Origin: an uncultured Lachnospiraceae bacterium
Lineage (GTDB): Bacteria; Bacillota; Clostridia; Lachnospirales; Lachnospiraceae
NCBI GenBank assembly: GCA_910578715.1
Contig: CAJTRL010000006.1
Coordinates: forward strand, 31,917 to 95,916
Direction: 5' to 3'
Length of the DNA stretch: 64,000 nt
The notes under the pieces are model-generated. The model ran no database searches. It was not told the origin of the DNA and was given only the letters and a program-made list of their open reading frames with translations. Positions within the stretch are counted from its first letter, which is position 1; the number at the start of each line of letters is the position of its first letter. The position numbers and the translations under genes were made by a program. Positions 33,818-43,546 of this stretch are shown here, in pieces.

Positions 33818-34663
33818 ATGCCTATAACGCCAACAACCATATTAGACCAGCTCGCCGCCCACGCGAAAGAACGCGTCGCACAGGCTCAAAAAAAGATACC
33901 AGCGGAAACAATCAGGCAACAGGCCCTGTCGATTATAAAGCCTGCGCCCGAATCTGATATCCGCCGAAATTTTCCTTTCGAAGAAGCGCTTCGGAAACCG
34001 GAGATTTCTTTTATCTGCGAATGCAAAAAGGCGTCGCCCTCAAAAGGACTGATTGCGCCGGATTTTCCGTATTTACAGATTGCAAAAGAATACGAAGATG
34101 CCGGAGCGGACTGCATTTCCATCCTGACAGAACCGAAATGGTTCCTCGGCAGCGACAGTTACCTGAAAGAAATCGCCGCAGCCGTTTCCGTCCCCTGTCT
34201 GCGAAAAGACTTTATTGTTGACGACTATATGATTTACGAAGCAAAACTGCTCGGCGCCTCCGCCGTACTCCTGATTTGCTCCATTCTGTCGGAAAAACAG
34301 CTCCGGGAATATCTCAGTATCTGTGACGAACTGGGATTATCCGCGCTCGTAGAAGCGCACGACGAAAACGAAGTACAGGCGGCCTTAAACGCCAAAGCCC
34401 GCATTATCGGCGTCAACAACCGGAATCTGAAAGATTTTTCCGTAGACAGCGGGAACAGCCGCCGTCTGCGTACCCTGATACCGGAATCCGTTCTGTTTGT
34501 TTCCGAAAGCGGCGTCAAGAATGCGGATGACGTCCAAAAGCTCCGGGAAATCGGCGCAGACGCGGTTTTAATCGGCGAAGCGTTAATGAGAGCAACAGAT
34601 AAAAAAACAAAGTTCGCACAGCTGCGAGGTATTATACCTTCACAGCAGCCAATATACCCTTGA
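33818..34663 (+). CDS. trpC: Indole-3-glycerol-phosphate synthase
   Basis: 281 residues, a TIM barrel separate from TrpF. Conserved residues: FICECKKASPSKGLI with catalytic Lys, SILTEPKWFLGS, PCLRKDFIVDDYMIYEAKLLGASAVLLI, ALVEAHDENEV and GVNNRNLKDF. Near the C-terminus VSESGVKNADDV binds phosphate. The AAAGGAGG start lies 16 bp after trpD. Confidence 0.97.
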   Translation: MPITPTTILDQLAAHAKERVAQAQKKIPAETIRQQALSIIKPAPESDIRRNFPFEEALRKPEISFICECKKASPSKGLIAPDFPYLQIAKEYEDAGADCISILTEPKWFLGSDSYLKEIAAAVSVPCLRKDFIVDDYMIYEAKLLGASAVLLICSILSEKQLREYLSICDELGLSALVEAHDENEVQAALNAKARIIGVNNRNLKDFSVDSGNSRRLRTLIPESVLFVSESGVKNADDVQKLREIGADAVLIGEALMRATDKKTKFAQLRGIIPSQQPIYP

Positions 34664-34700
34664 GATGCAAAGCATCCCGCAAGTCCGGCTCGTCACTTGC
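34664..34700 (+). other. Intercistronic hairpins between trpC and trpF
   Basis: Immediately after the trpC stop: GATGC-AAA-GCATC (34664-34676), then GCAAG...CTTGC (34679-34700). No T-run follows, so an RNA-stability or processing element is more likely than termination. Confidence 0.35.
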
Positions 34701-34724
34701 AAGAATTAAAAATGGAGGCCTCTC

Positions 34725-35360
34725 ATGACCAGAATCAAACTCTGCGGCCTGTCAAGACCGTGTGATATTGAAACCGCAAATCGTTTAAAACCGGAATATG
34801 TCGGTTTTGTCTTCGCTCCGAAAAGCGGACGGTATATCGATAAGGAAAAGGCGGTTACTTTAAAACGTCTCCTCACTCCCGGCATTCGGGCAGTCGGTGT
34901 CTTTGTAAACGAAGACCCGCAAATCATCGCCGCATACCTAAACAGCGGAATCATCGATATGGCCCAGCTTCATGGCAGCGAATCAGCAGAATATATTAAA
35001 CAGCTGCATGCGCTCACCGACAGACCGCTTATTCAGGCCTTCCGCATCAGGTCGGAACGGGACATGGCGGCCGCAAATGCAAGCTATGCTGACGATATCC
35101 TGCTCGATTCCGGCTCCGGCGGCACGGGCACCACATTTGACTGGAAGCTGCTCGAGCGGATAAACCGTCCTTATTTTCTGGCCGGCGGACTGACCGCTCA
35201 GAATGTAACCGACGCCGTCCGGACACTGAAGCCCTATGCCGTCGATGTCAGTTCCGGCATCGAAACGGACGGCTTAAAAGACCGGAGCAAAATGACCGCC
35301 TTTGTTACTGCTGTAAGAGCGGCGGATGAAACGCCCCGGGAAGGGCATACAGCAAAATAA
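34725..35360 (+). CDS. trpF: Phosphoribosylanthranilate isomerase
   Basis: 211 residues. Isomerises phosphoribosylanthranilate to CdRP. The N-terminal KLCGLSRPCDIETANRLKPEYVGFVF carries the catalytic Cys, with LHGSESAEYI, ILLDSGSGGTGTTFDW, FLAGGLTAQNV and VDVSSGIETDG in order. The ATG follows GGAGG. Confidence 0.97.
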   Translation: MTRIKLCGLSRPCDIETANRLKPEYVGFVFAPKSGRYIDKEKAVTLKRLLTPGIRAVGVFVNEDPQIIAAYLNSGIIDMAQLHGSESAEYIKQLHALTDRPLIQAFRIRSERDMAAANASYADDILLDSGSGGTGTTFDWKLLERINRPYFLAGGLTAQNVTDAVRTLKPYAVDVSSGIETDGLKDRSKMTAFVTAVRAADETPREGHTAK

Positions 35361-35383
35361 TAATCCAGAAAGAAGGTACTCAA

Positions 35384-36574
35384 ATGACTAATCCAAACGG
35401 CCGTTTCGGCTCCCACGGCGGACAGTATATTCCCGAAACACTGATGAACGCCGTCATCGAACTTGAAAAGGCATACAACCACTACAAAAATGAGCCGGCA
35501 TTTAACGAAGAGCTGACGGAGCTATTTAACGAATACGCGGGCAGACCGTCAAGACTCTACTATGCCGAAAAAATGAGCCGCGACTTAGGCGGCGCCAAAA
35601 TTTATCTGAAACGGGAAGATTTAAACCATACAGGCTCCCACAAAATCAATAATGTACTCGGCCAGGCTCTTCTTGCCAAAAAAATCGGCAAAACCCGCCT
35701 CATCGCAGAAACGGGCGCCGGACAGCACGGCGTCGCAACCGCTACCGCCGCCGCGCTGATGGGCATGGAATGCGTCGTTTTCATGGGAGAGGAAGACACC
35801 GTCCGTCAGGCATTGAATGTCTACCGGATGCGTCTGCTCGGCGCGGAGGTTATTCCGGTCAAAACGGGAACCGCAACCTTAAAAGACGCCGTTTCCGAAG
35901 CCATGCGCGAATGGACTTCCCGGATTGCCGACACCCACTACTGCCTCGGCTCCGTCATGGGCCCTCACCCTTTCCCGACCATCGTCCGCGATTTTCAGTC
36001 GGTCATCTCGCGGGAAATCAAAGAACAGCTTCTTACAAAAGAAGGAAAACTCCCGGACGCGGTTATCGCCTGTGTCGGCGGCGGTTCCAACGCGATGGGC
36101 AGCTTTTACCATTTTATAGAAGATAAGAATGTGCGTCTTATCGGCTGTGAAGCCGCTGGAAGGGGAATTGATACTTTCGAGACCGCCGCCACCATCAATA
36201 CCGGAAGAGCGGGCATTTTCCACGGTATGAAATCTTATTTCTGTCAGGATGAATACGGACAGATTGCCCCTGTGTACTCCATTTCCGCCGGGTTAGACTA
36301 CCCCGGCATCGGACCGGAGCACGCCTATCTGCACGATATCGGCAGAGCGGAATACGTTCCTGTAACCGACGAAGAAGCGGTATGTGCCTTTGAATATCTG
36401 TCCAGAACGGAAGGCATCATTCCCGCAATCGAATCGGCCCACGCCGTTGCATATGCCATGAAAATTGCGCCGGAAATGAAGAAAGACCAGATAATCGTTA
36501 TTACCATATCCGGGAGAGGCGACAAAGACTGTGCCGCCATCGCCCGTTACAGAGGGGAGAATCTTTATGAGTAA
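35384..36574 (+). CDS. trpB: Tryptophan synthase beta subunit
   Basis: 396 residues, the PLP enzyme joining indole and serine. The PLP-Lys is in LNHTGSHKINNVLGQ. Others: AETGAGQHGVATATAAAL, GGGSNAMGSFYHF for phosphate, SAGLDYPGIGPEHAYL, and a C-terminal SGRGDKD. It is the standard TrpB1 type, consistent with an adjacent trpA. Confidence 0.98.
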   Translation: MTNPNGRFGSHGGQYIPETLMNAVIELEKAYNHYKNEPAFNEELTELFNEYAGRPSRLYYAEKMSRDLGGAKIYLKREDLNHTGSHKINNVLGQALLAKKIGKTRLIAETGAGQHGVATATAAALMGMECVVFMGEEDTVRQALNVYRMRLLGAEVIPVKTGTATLKDAVSEAMREWTSRIADTHYCLGSVMGPHPFPTIVRDFQSVISREIKEQLLTKEGKLPDAVIACVGGGSNAMGSFYHFIEDKNVRLIGCEAAGRGIDTFETAATINTGRAGIFHGMKSYFCQDEYGQIAPVYSISAGLDYPGIGPEHAYLHDIGRAEYVPVTDEEAVCAFEYLSRTEGIIPAIESAHAVAYAMKIAPEMKKDQIIVITISGRGDKDCAAIARYRGENLYE

Positions 36575-37343
36575 AATAAAATCAGCTTTTGAAAACGGAA
36601 AGGCTTTTATCGCCTTCATCACCTGCGGCGACCCTGACCTGGAGACCACCGCAGCAGCCGTCCGCGCGGCGGCCGAAAATGGCGCGGACTTAATCGAACT
36701 CGGCATTCCCTTTTCCGACCCGACGGCGGAAGGGCCTGTCATACAGGGCGCCAATCTCCGCGCTTTAAACGGTGGCGTCACAACGGATAAAATATTCGCT
36801 CTCGTCAGAGAACTCCGAAAGGACATTCAAACGCCTTTTGTCTTTATGACTTACGCAAATGTTATTTTTTCCTACGGAGCGGAACGCTTCCTTTCCGCAT
36901 GCCGTGACGTCGGAATTGACGGATTGATTCTGCCGGACTTACCTTTTGAGGAAAAAGAAGAATTTCTTCCGGCCTGTCATACTTACGGCGTAGACCTGAT
37001 TTCCCTTATCGCGCCCACATCGGCGGACCGCATCGCCACGATTTCCAAAGAAGCGGAAGGCTTTGTGTATATCGTCTCGTCCCTCGGCGTCACCGGAACG
37101 AGAAGCGAAATCAAAACGGACCTCGCTTCCATTGTCAGTGTCGTCCGCCAGAATACCGATATTCCATGCGCCATCGGATTTGGCATTTCCACGCCGGAAC
37201 AGGGTCGGAAAATGGCCGCTGTCTCCGACGGGGCAATCGTCGGCTCCGCCATCATCAAACTGCTGGAAAAATACGGAAAAGACGCGCCCGAATACATCGG
37301 CTCTTATGTCCGTTCCATGAAAGACGCATTAAGAACGGCCTGA
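36567..37343 (+). CDS. trpA: Tryptophan synthase alpha subunit
   Basis: 258 residues. Cleaves indole-3-glycerol phosphate and passes indole to TrpB. Catalytic Glu in LIELGIPFSDPTAEGPVIQ and Asp in GIDGLILPDLPFEE, with GFGISTPEQGRKM and VGSAIIK near the end. The start overlaps trpB by 8 bp, with AGAGGGGAG inside trpB. It is the last gene of the operon. Confidence 0.97.
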   Translation: MSKIKSAFENGKAFIAFITCGDPDLETTAAAVRAAAENGADLIELGIPFSDPTAEGPVIQGANLRALNGGVTTDKIFALVRELRKDIQTPFVFMTYANVIFSYGAERFLSACRDVGIDGLILPDLPFEEKEEFLPACHTYGVDLISLIAPTSADRIATISKEAEGFVYIVSSLGVTGTRSEIKTDLASIVSVVRQNTDIPCAIGFGISTPEQGRKMAAVSDGAIVGSAIIKLLEKYGKDAPEYIGSYVRSMKDALRTA

Positions 37344-37349
37344 AATGCC

Positions 37350-37377
37350 GGAGGAATCGCCATAAGACGGTTCCTCC
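37350..37377 (+). terminator. Possible trp operon terminator
   Basis: GGAGGAA(TCG) pairs with (CGG)TTCCTCC around an 8-nt loop, 10 bp with one wobble. There is no clear T-run, so termination is uncertain. The convergent gene stop lies at its right edge. Confidence 0.35.
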
Positions 37378-38108
37378 TACACAAGAAATTCCCGGAGCAG
37401 CGATTCCAGTTCCTTTGCCTCTGAATGGGAAAGCACGGACTCTTCCGGCTTGTCCGCCGCCGGCCCGGCTTTGGGCGCATTTTCCTCTATCGGCATATGC
37501 TCTTTTATCTGTGCATTCTCTTCTGCCAGCCGTGTATTTTCTTCCGCCTTTGCATCCGCCTCTCCCCGCACGAGTTTTAAATCCAGCGTCGTCTGTTCCA
37601 GACGGCTCACCAGGTGGTTTTCCAGATAATCAATCAGATTTGTGCGCAGTATCTGCGTTTTCCCCACAATATCCACAAGAGAGGAAATCGCAAAATAACA
37701 GTATAATCCCAGAAAGCTGATGATATAATAAGGGACAATATAGAGAATGGATTCCCCCGCAATGATGCCCCGGCATGCCCCGATTCCGGAAATCAGAATC
37801 GACAACAGAACGAGCTGGCCGGAAAGATGTTTCATGACAGAAAGGGAAAAACCGCCTATTTTCAGCTGATTCATATACTTGTCCACAAAAATGGAAATAT
37901 TGGACATGCCTTCATGAAGCTGGCAGCAGCTTGAAAATTTCAGCTTTAACTGCTGCAAAGATTTATTTGCCGTGGAAGACATATTTTCCGATTCCAAAAT
38001 TAATTTATGACAGAGCACTCCCATACTGATTTGACATATAATACTAAGAGACAGCAAAATCAGGATAGGAATCATAAATTCCGGATGTTTGAATATTATT
38101 TGCATCAT
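37377..38108 (-). CDS. Uncharacterised membrane protein with cytoplasmic coiled-coil tail
   Basis: About 243 residues. One membrane helix at the N-terminus (PEFMIPILILLSLSIICQ), two more around residues 100-155 (LVLLSILISGIGACRG, VPYYIISFLGLYCYFAISSLVDIVG), then a Glu-rich tail of about 80 residues with a heptad-like stretch. The helix arrangement loosely recalls MotA/ExbB-type proteins, but no conserved motif supports that. The ATG at 38108 is favoured by the extended AGAAAGGCGTGAT site; a GTG at 38120 is in frame. It is monocistronic and converges with trpA. Confidence 0.6.
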   Translation of the reverse strand: MMQIIFKHPEFMIPILILLSLSIICQISMGVLCHKLILESENMSSTANKSLQQLKLKFSSCCQLHEGMSNISIFVDKYMNQLKIGGFSLSVMKHLSGQLVLLSILISGIGACRGIIAGESILYIVPYYIISFLGLYCYFAISSLVDIVGKTQILRTNLIDYLENHLVSRLEQTTLDLKLVRGEADAKAEENTRLAEENAQIKEHMPIEENAPKAGPAADKPEESVLSHSEAKELESLLREFLV

Positions 38109-38321
38109 ATCAGCAATCACGCCTTTCTTTTTTTCATAAATCTATTATAGGCACAGGGCATGAGAATCTCAATAATTCCAAACATGTAAGGCATCCATAA
38201 GTTTCTCCCTTTTTCGCGCGAGGGGGACTTTCCGAATTTCTGCCTGTAAACACTGGAAACTGTATGCGATTTGTGGTATAGTTGGGTCAATGGTTCAACC
38301 ACGAAAAAGGAGGTCTTTTTT

Positions 38322-38570
38322 ATGATATATAAACCCCAGGGCGTATGCTCGAATGCGATTAACATCGAAGTCGAAGACGGCGTTATCAAACACGTTTCAT
38401 TTACAGGCGGCTGTAACGGCAACTTACAGGGAATTTCAAGCCTCGTTACCGGTATGAAAACAGAGGAAGCCATTCGGAAGTTAAAAGGAATTAAATGCGG
38501 ATTTAAAAGCACGTCCTGTCCCGACCAGCTGGCCTGTGCGCTGGAACAGATAGCCGCCGGCGCAAACTAA
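38322..38570 (+). CDS. TSCPD domain protein (TIGR03905 family)
   Basis: 82 residues ending in the TSCPDQLACALE motif that names the domain, with YKPQGVCSNAINIEV at the start and GGCNGNLQGISSLV in the middle. The TSCPD domain also forms the C-terminus of some ribonucleotide reductases; the stand-alone protein has no assigned function. Cys residues suggest metal or redox chemistry. The ATG at 38322 follows AAAGGAGG. It is 32 bp upstream of murG and likely cotranscribed. Confidence 0.88.
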   Translation: MIYKPQGVCSNAINIEVEDGVIKHVSFTGGCNGNLQGISSLVTGMKTEEAIRKLKGIKCGFKSTSCPDQLACALEQIAAGAN

Positions 38571-38602
38571 ACAGTATTTTATTTTTAGGAGGCTTTTCTC
38601 AT

Positions 38603-39682
38603 ATGAGCAAAAAAATTGTACTGACAGGCGGAGGAACAGCCGGACATGTAACACCTAATATTGCCCTGATTCCCAAATTAAAGGAACTGGGTTATGAAAT
38701 TTTTTACATGGGTTCCTATGACGGCATAGAGAAAAAATTGATTGAAGACTTTGACATTCCATATTACGGAATCGCAACGGGGAAATTCCGCAGATATTTT
38801 GACCCGAAAAATTTTACAGACCCGTTCCGTGTCCTGAAAGGGATGGCCGAAGCCAGAAAATATTTAAAAGAAATCAAACCGGATATCGTCTTTTCCAAAG
38901 GCGGATTTGTAAGCGTACCCGTTGTCAGGGCTGCTTCTTCTATCGGCGTGCCCTGTATCGTTCACGAATCCGATATGACGCCCGGACTTGCCAACAGGCT
39001 CTGTATTCCGGTAGCCAGGAAAGTCTGCTGTAATTTCCCGGAAACCTTTAAGCTCCTGCCCGCTGATAAAGCCGTTCTGACAGGCTCCCCGATTCGTGAA
39101 GAGCTGCTGCGGGGCGATAAGGAAGCCGCCTATAAATTATGCGGATTCGATTCCTCCAAACCGGTCATCATGGTTATCGGCGGCAGTCTCGGTTCGGCCG
39201 CAATCAACCAGGCTGTACGGGATTCTCTGCCGGCTCTTTTAAACGATTTCCAGATTGTTCATCTCTGCGGCAAGGAAAAAATGGACAATTTGCTCCTGAC
39301 CACCAAAGGTTATAAGCAGTTTGAATATATTAAGTCCGAGTTAAAAGATATTTTTGCAATGGCGGATATCGTCATTTCCAGAGCAGGCGCTAATGCCATC
39401 AATGAGCTCCTGGCTTTAAAGAAACCAAATCTTCTGATTCCGCTCCCTTCGGCCAGCAGCCGGGGAGACCAGATTTTAAATGCCAAATCTTTCGAGGCAC
39501 AGGGATTCAGCATTGTTGTGGACGAAGACGATATGACAAGCAAACTGCTTGTGGAAAAAATACAGGAATTATATTTTACAAGACTTACCTATATTAATGC
39601 AATGAGCAAAAGCTCCCAGAGAGACGCCATCGGCACAATTGTTTCCATCATTGAAGATATCGTAGCAGAAGGAAAAAATTAA
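38603..39682 (+). CDS. murG: MurG: UDP-GlcNAc:lipid I N-acetylglucosaminyltransferase
   Basis: 359 residues, a GT28 enzyme making lipid II at the inner membrane face. The N-terminal Gly-rich loop is LTGGGTAGHVTPN. FSKGGFVSVPVV, IVHESDMTPGLANR, GSPIREELL, GGSLGSAAIN and SRAGANAINELLALKKPNLLIPLP mark the rest, including the UDP-GlcNAc site. It stands outside the usual dcw cluster, as in several Lachnospiraceae. AGGAGG precedes the ATG. Confidence 0.93.
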   Translation: MSKKIVLTGGGTAGHVTPNIALIPKLKELGYEIFYMGSYDGIEKKLIEDFDIPYYGIATGKFRRYFDPKNFTDPFRVLKGMAEARKYLKEIKPDIVFSKGGFVSVPVVRAASSIGVPCIVHESDMTPGLANRLCIPVARKVCCNFPETFKLLPADKAVLTGSPIREELLRGDKEAAYKLCGFDSSKPVIMVIGGSLGSAAINQAVRDSLPALLNDFQIVHLCGKEKMDNLLLTTKGYKQFEYIKSELKDIFAMADIVISRAGANAINELLALKKPNLLIPLPSASSRGDQILNAKSFEAQGFSIVVDEDDMTSKLLVEKIQELYFTRLTYINAMSKSSQRDAIGTIVSIIEDIVAEGKN

Positions 39683-39685
39683 CCA

Positions 39686-39979
39686 ATGAAAAAAGATGAT
39701 GTTGCTTTAACTGAAGAACAAATGCGGAAACGGGCCGCGGAAGGTTATTTTATCAGAGATTTGGAAAAAGACCGCGTCTACTGCCCGACCGGAGAAATAC
39801 TGCGGAAAAAATCTACCCGGAAAAACGGCGATATCCGTTATGCAAATAAAATGGCATGTAAACAATGTGCATATAAAAGCAGATGCACCCGCTCCGTATG
39901 GAAAGAAATCGACTTCCCGGAAAAGGTATGGGAAATGCGCAATATTAACTGGCTGAAGGCAAACGAGAATGCGGAGTAA
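39686..39979 (+). CDS. Small zinc-ribbon protein resembling a transposase zinc-binding segment
   Basis: 97 residues. The central RVYCPTGEILRKKSTRKNGD...YANKMACKQCAYKSRCTRS recalls the zinc-binding strand of IS1182-type transposases (CPxG-x..-CxxCxxxxxC), but the DDE catalytic parts are absent. It starts 3 bp after the murG stop and reads with it, so it could be a domesticated domain cotranscribed with murG. Residue pattern and codon use look like a maintained gene. Function unknown. Confidence 0.6.
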   Translation: MKKDDVALTEEQMRKRAAEGYFIRDLEKDRVYCPTGEILRKKSTRKNGDIRYANKMACKQCAYKSRCTRSVWKEIDFPEKVWEMRNINWLKANENAE

Positions 39980-40072
39980 AACCCGTATGTCCTTTATCTT
40001 GACATTCTTTAGTCGGTGTGATATTTTCATATTAGACAAATGCCTAATATGATGGAAAGCTGGATTACAATT

Positions 40073-41785
40073 ATGACCAAGAAAGAATCTGCGAAAAACA
40101 CATCGCATAAAAAAGTAACCTCTAAAATATCATCTAAGAAATCACATAACTATTCCGGCCCCGGAAAACTTTCCCGTAAAAATACATCTGCCGCAAAATC
40201 TCCCCGTAAAAAACAGGTTTTTGACGATATTATGGACTTCGACGAAGACTGGGACAAGGACTGGGAGCATTTGGAAAAAGAAGCCGATGCGGATGACTGG
40301 GAAGAAGATTTTCATATTTCCGTCAGCCGGAAACTGCTTTTTCTGACAGCGGCAGGATGTGCATTGCTATGTCTCGTTACTGTCCTTTTTCTTTTTCTGC
40401 CTTCCCAAACCCGCCAGTCGGCACAGACTGCGGCCGCCCTGTCCTTTCAGCCGCCATATATCGCCATGTCCATTCCAAGACCGGCCATTGTCAGACCATC
40501 GGAACCATCCGAAGCGCCCGTCGGCGCGCTGGACGATGCTGGCGACCCACAAAATTCCGGCGCGGCCGGCAATGAAGAATCGGGCGCGGAAGTGACCGTT
40601 TCCAAAAAGAACGAAGACGAAACTTCCGACATTACGCTCGGAATCGACGTTTCCAAATATCAGGGAACCATCAACTGGGCCGAGGTAAAAGCCTCCGGCG
40701 TAGATTTTGCCATGATTCGCGTAGGCTACCGCGCCAAATCCACCGGAGAAATCTTCGAAGACCCGACCGCCCGGTATAATATGCAGGAAGCACAGGCCGC
40801 GGGCATCAAAATAGGCGCATACTTTTTTTCCTCCGCCATAACCCAGGACGAAGCGAGGGAAGAAGCCGCTTTTACCGCGGATATCATCGCCAGATATAAA
40901 ATCACTTATCCGGTGGCCTTCAACTGTGAAGATTTCCGTTCCCCGGACAGCCGCCAGAACGGACTGGACGCCGCACAGAGGACACAGCTCGCCTGTGCTT
41001 TTCTGGACGAAATTTCCGCCGCAGGCTATACACCCATGTTCTATGCCTCTAAGGGCGAACTGGAAGGCAATGCGGAATGGAACACGGATACACTTGCCGC
41101 CAAGTATAAAATATGGGTGGCACAGTACCCGGACAAACCTTATCCCGATACCACTTCTTCCAGCTACTCGGGCAGTCATGATATGTGGCAGTACACAAGC
41201 CAGGGAACCGTCGCGGGCATTCCCAAAAAAACGGACGTCAACATCGCCTACTTCGGCTATTTACAGGAAGCCGAAGCAAAAGATGCAACGCCCGCAGAAA
41301 CGGTAGAAGCCAACCCGGAAGTCGGCATTATTTTTACGGAAGTAAATGAGACCGTGACCGCCAAACAGGAAACCAACCTTCGTTCCGAACCGAGTACCCT
41401 GAACGATGAATCCATTGTGGGTAAACTGGTGCACGGCGATACCGCCACCAGAACGGGCATCGGCCATAACGGCTGGTCAAGAGTCATCTATAACGGACAG
41501 ACGCTCTATGCGGTCACAAGCTACCTGACAACCGACATGAACGACACCGGACAGCAAGCCCCGCCGCAAGGTCCTGTTTATACGCCGGTCAACGAACAGG
41601 TAACGGCCAAGATGGAAACCAATCTGCGCACGGAACCGAGCACGGCAAGCGACGATACCATCATCGGCCTTCTTCATAACGGAGAAACGCTTACCCGGAC
41701 TGCTATCGGAGACAATGGCTGGTCACAGCTCGATTATAACGGGCAGACGGTGTACGCGGTCAGCAGTTATCTGATTGTGCAGTAA
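40073..41785 (+). CDS. GH25 lysozyme-like muramidase, membrane-anchored, with two SH3 domains
   Basis: About 570 residues: a Lys/Ser-rich then acidic cytoplasmic N-terminus (1-80), a membrane helix (LFLTAAGCALLCLVTVLFLFL), a Pro/Glu-rich linker, the GH25 domain and two bacterial SH3 repeats, each starting with VTAK-x-ETNLR-x-EPST. In GH25, Asp192 of GIDVSKYQG and Glu286 of PVAFNCEDF are the expected catalytic acids. The usual DxE reads NCE here, a substitution at the first acidic position. Expected to cleave the peptidoglycan glycan chain outside the cell. The start is uncertain; 40073 (MTKKESAKN) is preferred over ATGs at 40040-40052. Confidence 0.88.
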   Translation: MTKKESAKNTSHKKVTSKISSKKSHNYSGPGKLSRKNTSAAKSPRKKQVFDDIMDFDEDWDKDWEHLEKEADADDWEEDFHISVSRKLLFLTAAGCALLCLVTVLFLFLPSQTRQSAQTAAALSFQPPYIAMSIPRPAIVRPSEPSEAPVGALDDAGDPQNSGAAGNEESGAEVTVSKKNEDETSDITLGIDVSKYQGTINWAEVKASGVDFAMIRVGYRAKSTGEIFEDPTARYNMQEAQAAGIKIGAYFFSSAITQDEAREEAAFTADIIARYKITYPVAFNCEDFRSPDSRQNGLDAAQRTQLACAFLDEISAAGYTPMFYASKGELEGNAEWNTDTLAAKYKIWVAQYPDKPYPDTTSSSYSGSHDMWQYTSQGTVAGIPKKTDVNIAYFGYLQEAEAKDATPAETVEANPEVGIIFTEVNETVTAKQETNLRSEPSTLNDESIVGKLVHGDTATRTGIGHNGWSRVIYNGQTLYAVTSYLTTDMNDTGQQAPPQGPVYTPVNEQVTAKMETNLRTEPSTASDDTIIGLLHNGETLTRTAIGDNGWSQLDYNGQTVYAVSSYLIVQ

Positions 41786-41794
41786 AATGGAAAA

Positions 41795-43399
41795 TTATAA
41801 AACTTCTACTTTACAGCAATGTTTCTTTGTTTTTCGGCTATATCCGATACCGACCGCCAATATCCGCCCTGTATATTTCTGCGCTTCACCCAGTTTTCCC
41901 TGGAAACGAAGCGCATATTTTTTATCCTTAATCTGCTTTATTGCATCTTCCGGCGTATTATCCACTTTCAGCTCCAATATCAGACAGTCGCCGTCCCTGC
42001 GCTCCGGGTAAAAAATGAAATCAACATAACCCTTCCCGGCTTTTTCTTCCCGTTCCACACGATAGCGGTTCCTTGCGGCTAAATAACACAGGTTGACTAC
42101 TGCTGACAGTTCCGTTTCGTTATTATAAGATAAAATTGGAGCTTCCGAATCATGCGCAAACTGCAGAATCTCTTCCATTACTTTCGTATTGCCTGAAAGC
42201 GTGGCCTGAAGCATCTGTTCCGATTTTCTGGCAAGCTGATACACATAACCCAGTGAATCCTTAGACAACAGCATTTCATTAAACTGCGTCATTAATTCTT
42301 TATTTGGAATAAATACTTTTCCATCCGCATAGGTCAGCAGCCCATATACCACCATTGCCGAATAAATTTGTTCTCTGGAACCTATTTCCATAGAATTTGC
42401 CGCATATTGTCCTATATCAGCAGTAACCCTCTCGCCCGCTGCCATCAGAACCAAATCATCTCTGACGGCTTCTACATTGTTTCGAATATAATAAAATATC
42501 TCATCATACGGCCCCGAACTCGTCCAGTAATTGCGGAGCTGGTTATCGGTCAGCGCCAGAACAATGGAACGGGGATTATACAAGCGTTTTCCGACTGCCG
42601 TATAATAACCGTCATACCAGAGGCGCAAATCTTCCCTGCTAAATCGCGGCGTTTCCGTTAATTCCTGATAAATCTGATAAAGTCTGTCGACTTCTTCATC
42701 ACAAAATCCAAAATATGAGCCGAATTTTTCTGCTTCAACCATATTATACTCGGTAAACATATTTAGCTCTGAACCACTGGAATATTTCGTTATCGGCAAG
42801 ACTCCCGTCATATAAGCAAATTCCACATATGGCTGGTCTTTCAATAAATATTTTAAAAACAAAAGATATTCTTTTCTGTCCTCTTCTTTCACAAAGTGCA
42901 TATGGAAAACGGCATCCCATTCATCCATTACAAAAATAAATGTTTTATTTGTCTTTTCGTTTATTTCCTGTAAAATATCCCATATCGCTTTTGCATTATC
43001 CGCCTCCACTTCCGGAAACTCATCCCGAAAATCTTTTTTCAAACCATCGATAATGCGGGTAATATACGCCTGATAAGAAGTGCATAATTCCGGCCCCCGG
43101 CTAAAATCAATATAAACAACATCATACTTGTTTAAATACTGCGTATACATCTTATTTCGGGAAACAGCCAGTCCGTCAAACAGATTTTTATCCTGTGTTT
43201 TTTCAAAAAAAGCACCAATCATATTTGCCATCACCGTTTTGCCAAAACGGCGCGGCCTCGTTATACAGACATATCGGTTTCTTCTTCCAAGCAACGGAAT
43301 CAGTTCTCCAATCAATTCAGATTTATCGACAAAATAAGGGTCTTTTATGGCAGCTTTATATGCTTTGTATGAAATTTGACTGTTCAAAAACATTCCCAA
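41795..43399 (-). CDS. AAA-ATPase-like / PD-(D/E)XK nuclease-like protein (DUF1703 type)
   Basis: 534 residues of a family greatly expanded in gut anaerobes. The N-terminal ATPase has a P-loop in CITRPRRFGKTVMANM (residues 45-60) and FIFVMDEWDAVF as a Walker B-like strand. The C-terminus has GYVDFIFYPERRDGDCLILELKVD, the D-x(n)-ExK core of PDDEXK_9. Function is not established for the family. It has no operon partner. The gap upstream holds two copies of a 44-nt hairpin repeat. Confidence 0.85.
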   Translation of the reverse strand: MGMFLNSQISYKAYKAAIKDPYFVDKSELIGELIPLLGRRNRYVCITRPRRFGKTVMANMIGAFFEKTQDKNLFDGLAVSRNKMYTQYLNKYDVVYIDFSRGPELCTSYQAYITRIIDGLKKDFRDEFPEVEADNAKAIWDILQEINEKTNKTFIFVMDEWDAVFHMHFVKEEDRKEYLLFLKYLLKDQPYVEFAYMTGVLPITKYSSGSELNMFTEYNMVEAEKFGSYFGFCDEEVDRLYQIYQELTETPRFSREDLRLWYDGYYTAVGKRLYNPRSIVLALTDNQLRNYWTSSGPYDEIFYYIRNNVEAVRDDLVLMAAGERVTADIGQYAANSMEIGSREQIYSAMVVYGLLTYADGKVFIPNKELMTQFNEMLLSKDSLGYVYQLARKSEQMLQATLSGNTKVMEEILQFAHDSEAPILSYNNETELSAVVNLCYLAARNRYRVEREEKAGKGYVDFIFYPERRDGDCLILELKVDNTPEDAIKQIKDKKYALRFQGKLGEAQKYTGRILAVGIGYSRKTKKHCCKVEVL

Positions 43400-43424
43400 A
43401 CTGATGTCCTCCCAAATAGCTTCT

Positions 43425-43468
43425 GCAAGAAAAACAAATGCCGCTTCGCGTCGCTTGTTTTTCTTTTG
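43425..43468. repeat. 44-nt hairpin repeat, copy 1
   Basis: Identical to 43547-43590. Arms AAGAAAAACAA and TTGTTTTTCTT flank the GC-rich CGCTTCGCG tip. Runs of T after the stem on either strand mean it can act as a terminator. Confidence 0.8.
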
Positions 43469-43546
43469 TTCTGTTTCTTATACTCGCAAACTCGCGCCTT
43501 CTGCGCTCATTGCCCGATTCCATCGGGCGTTTGCTCGTTACTAACC

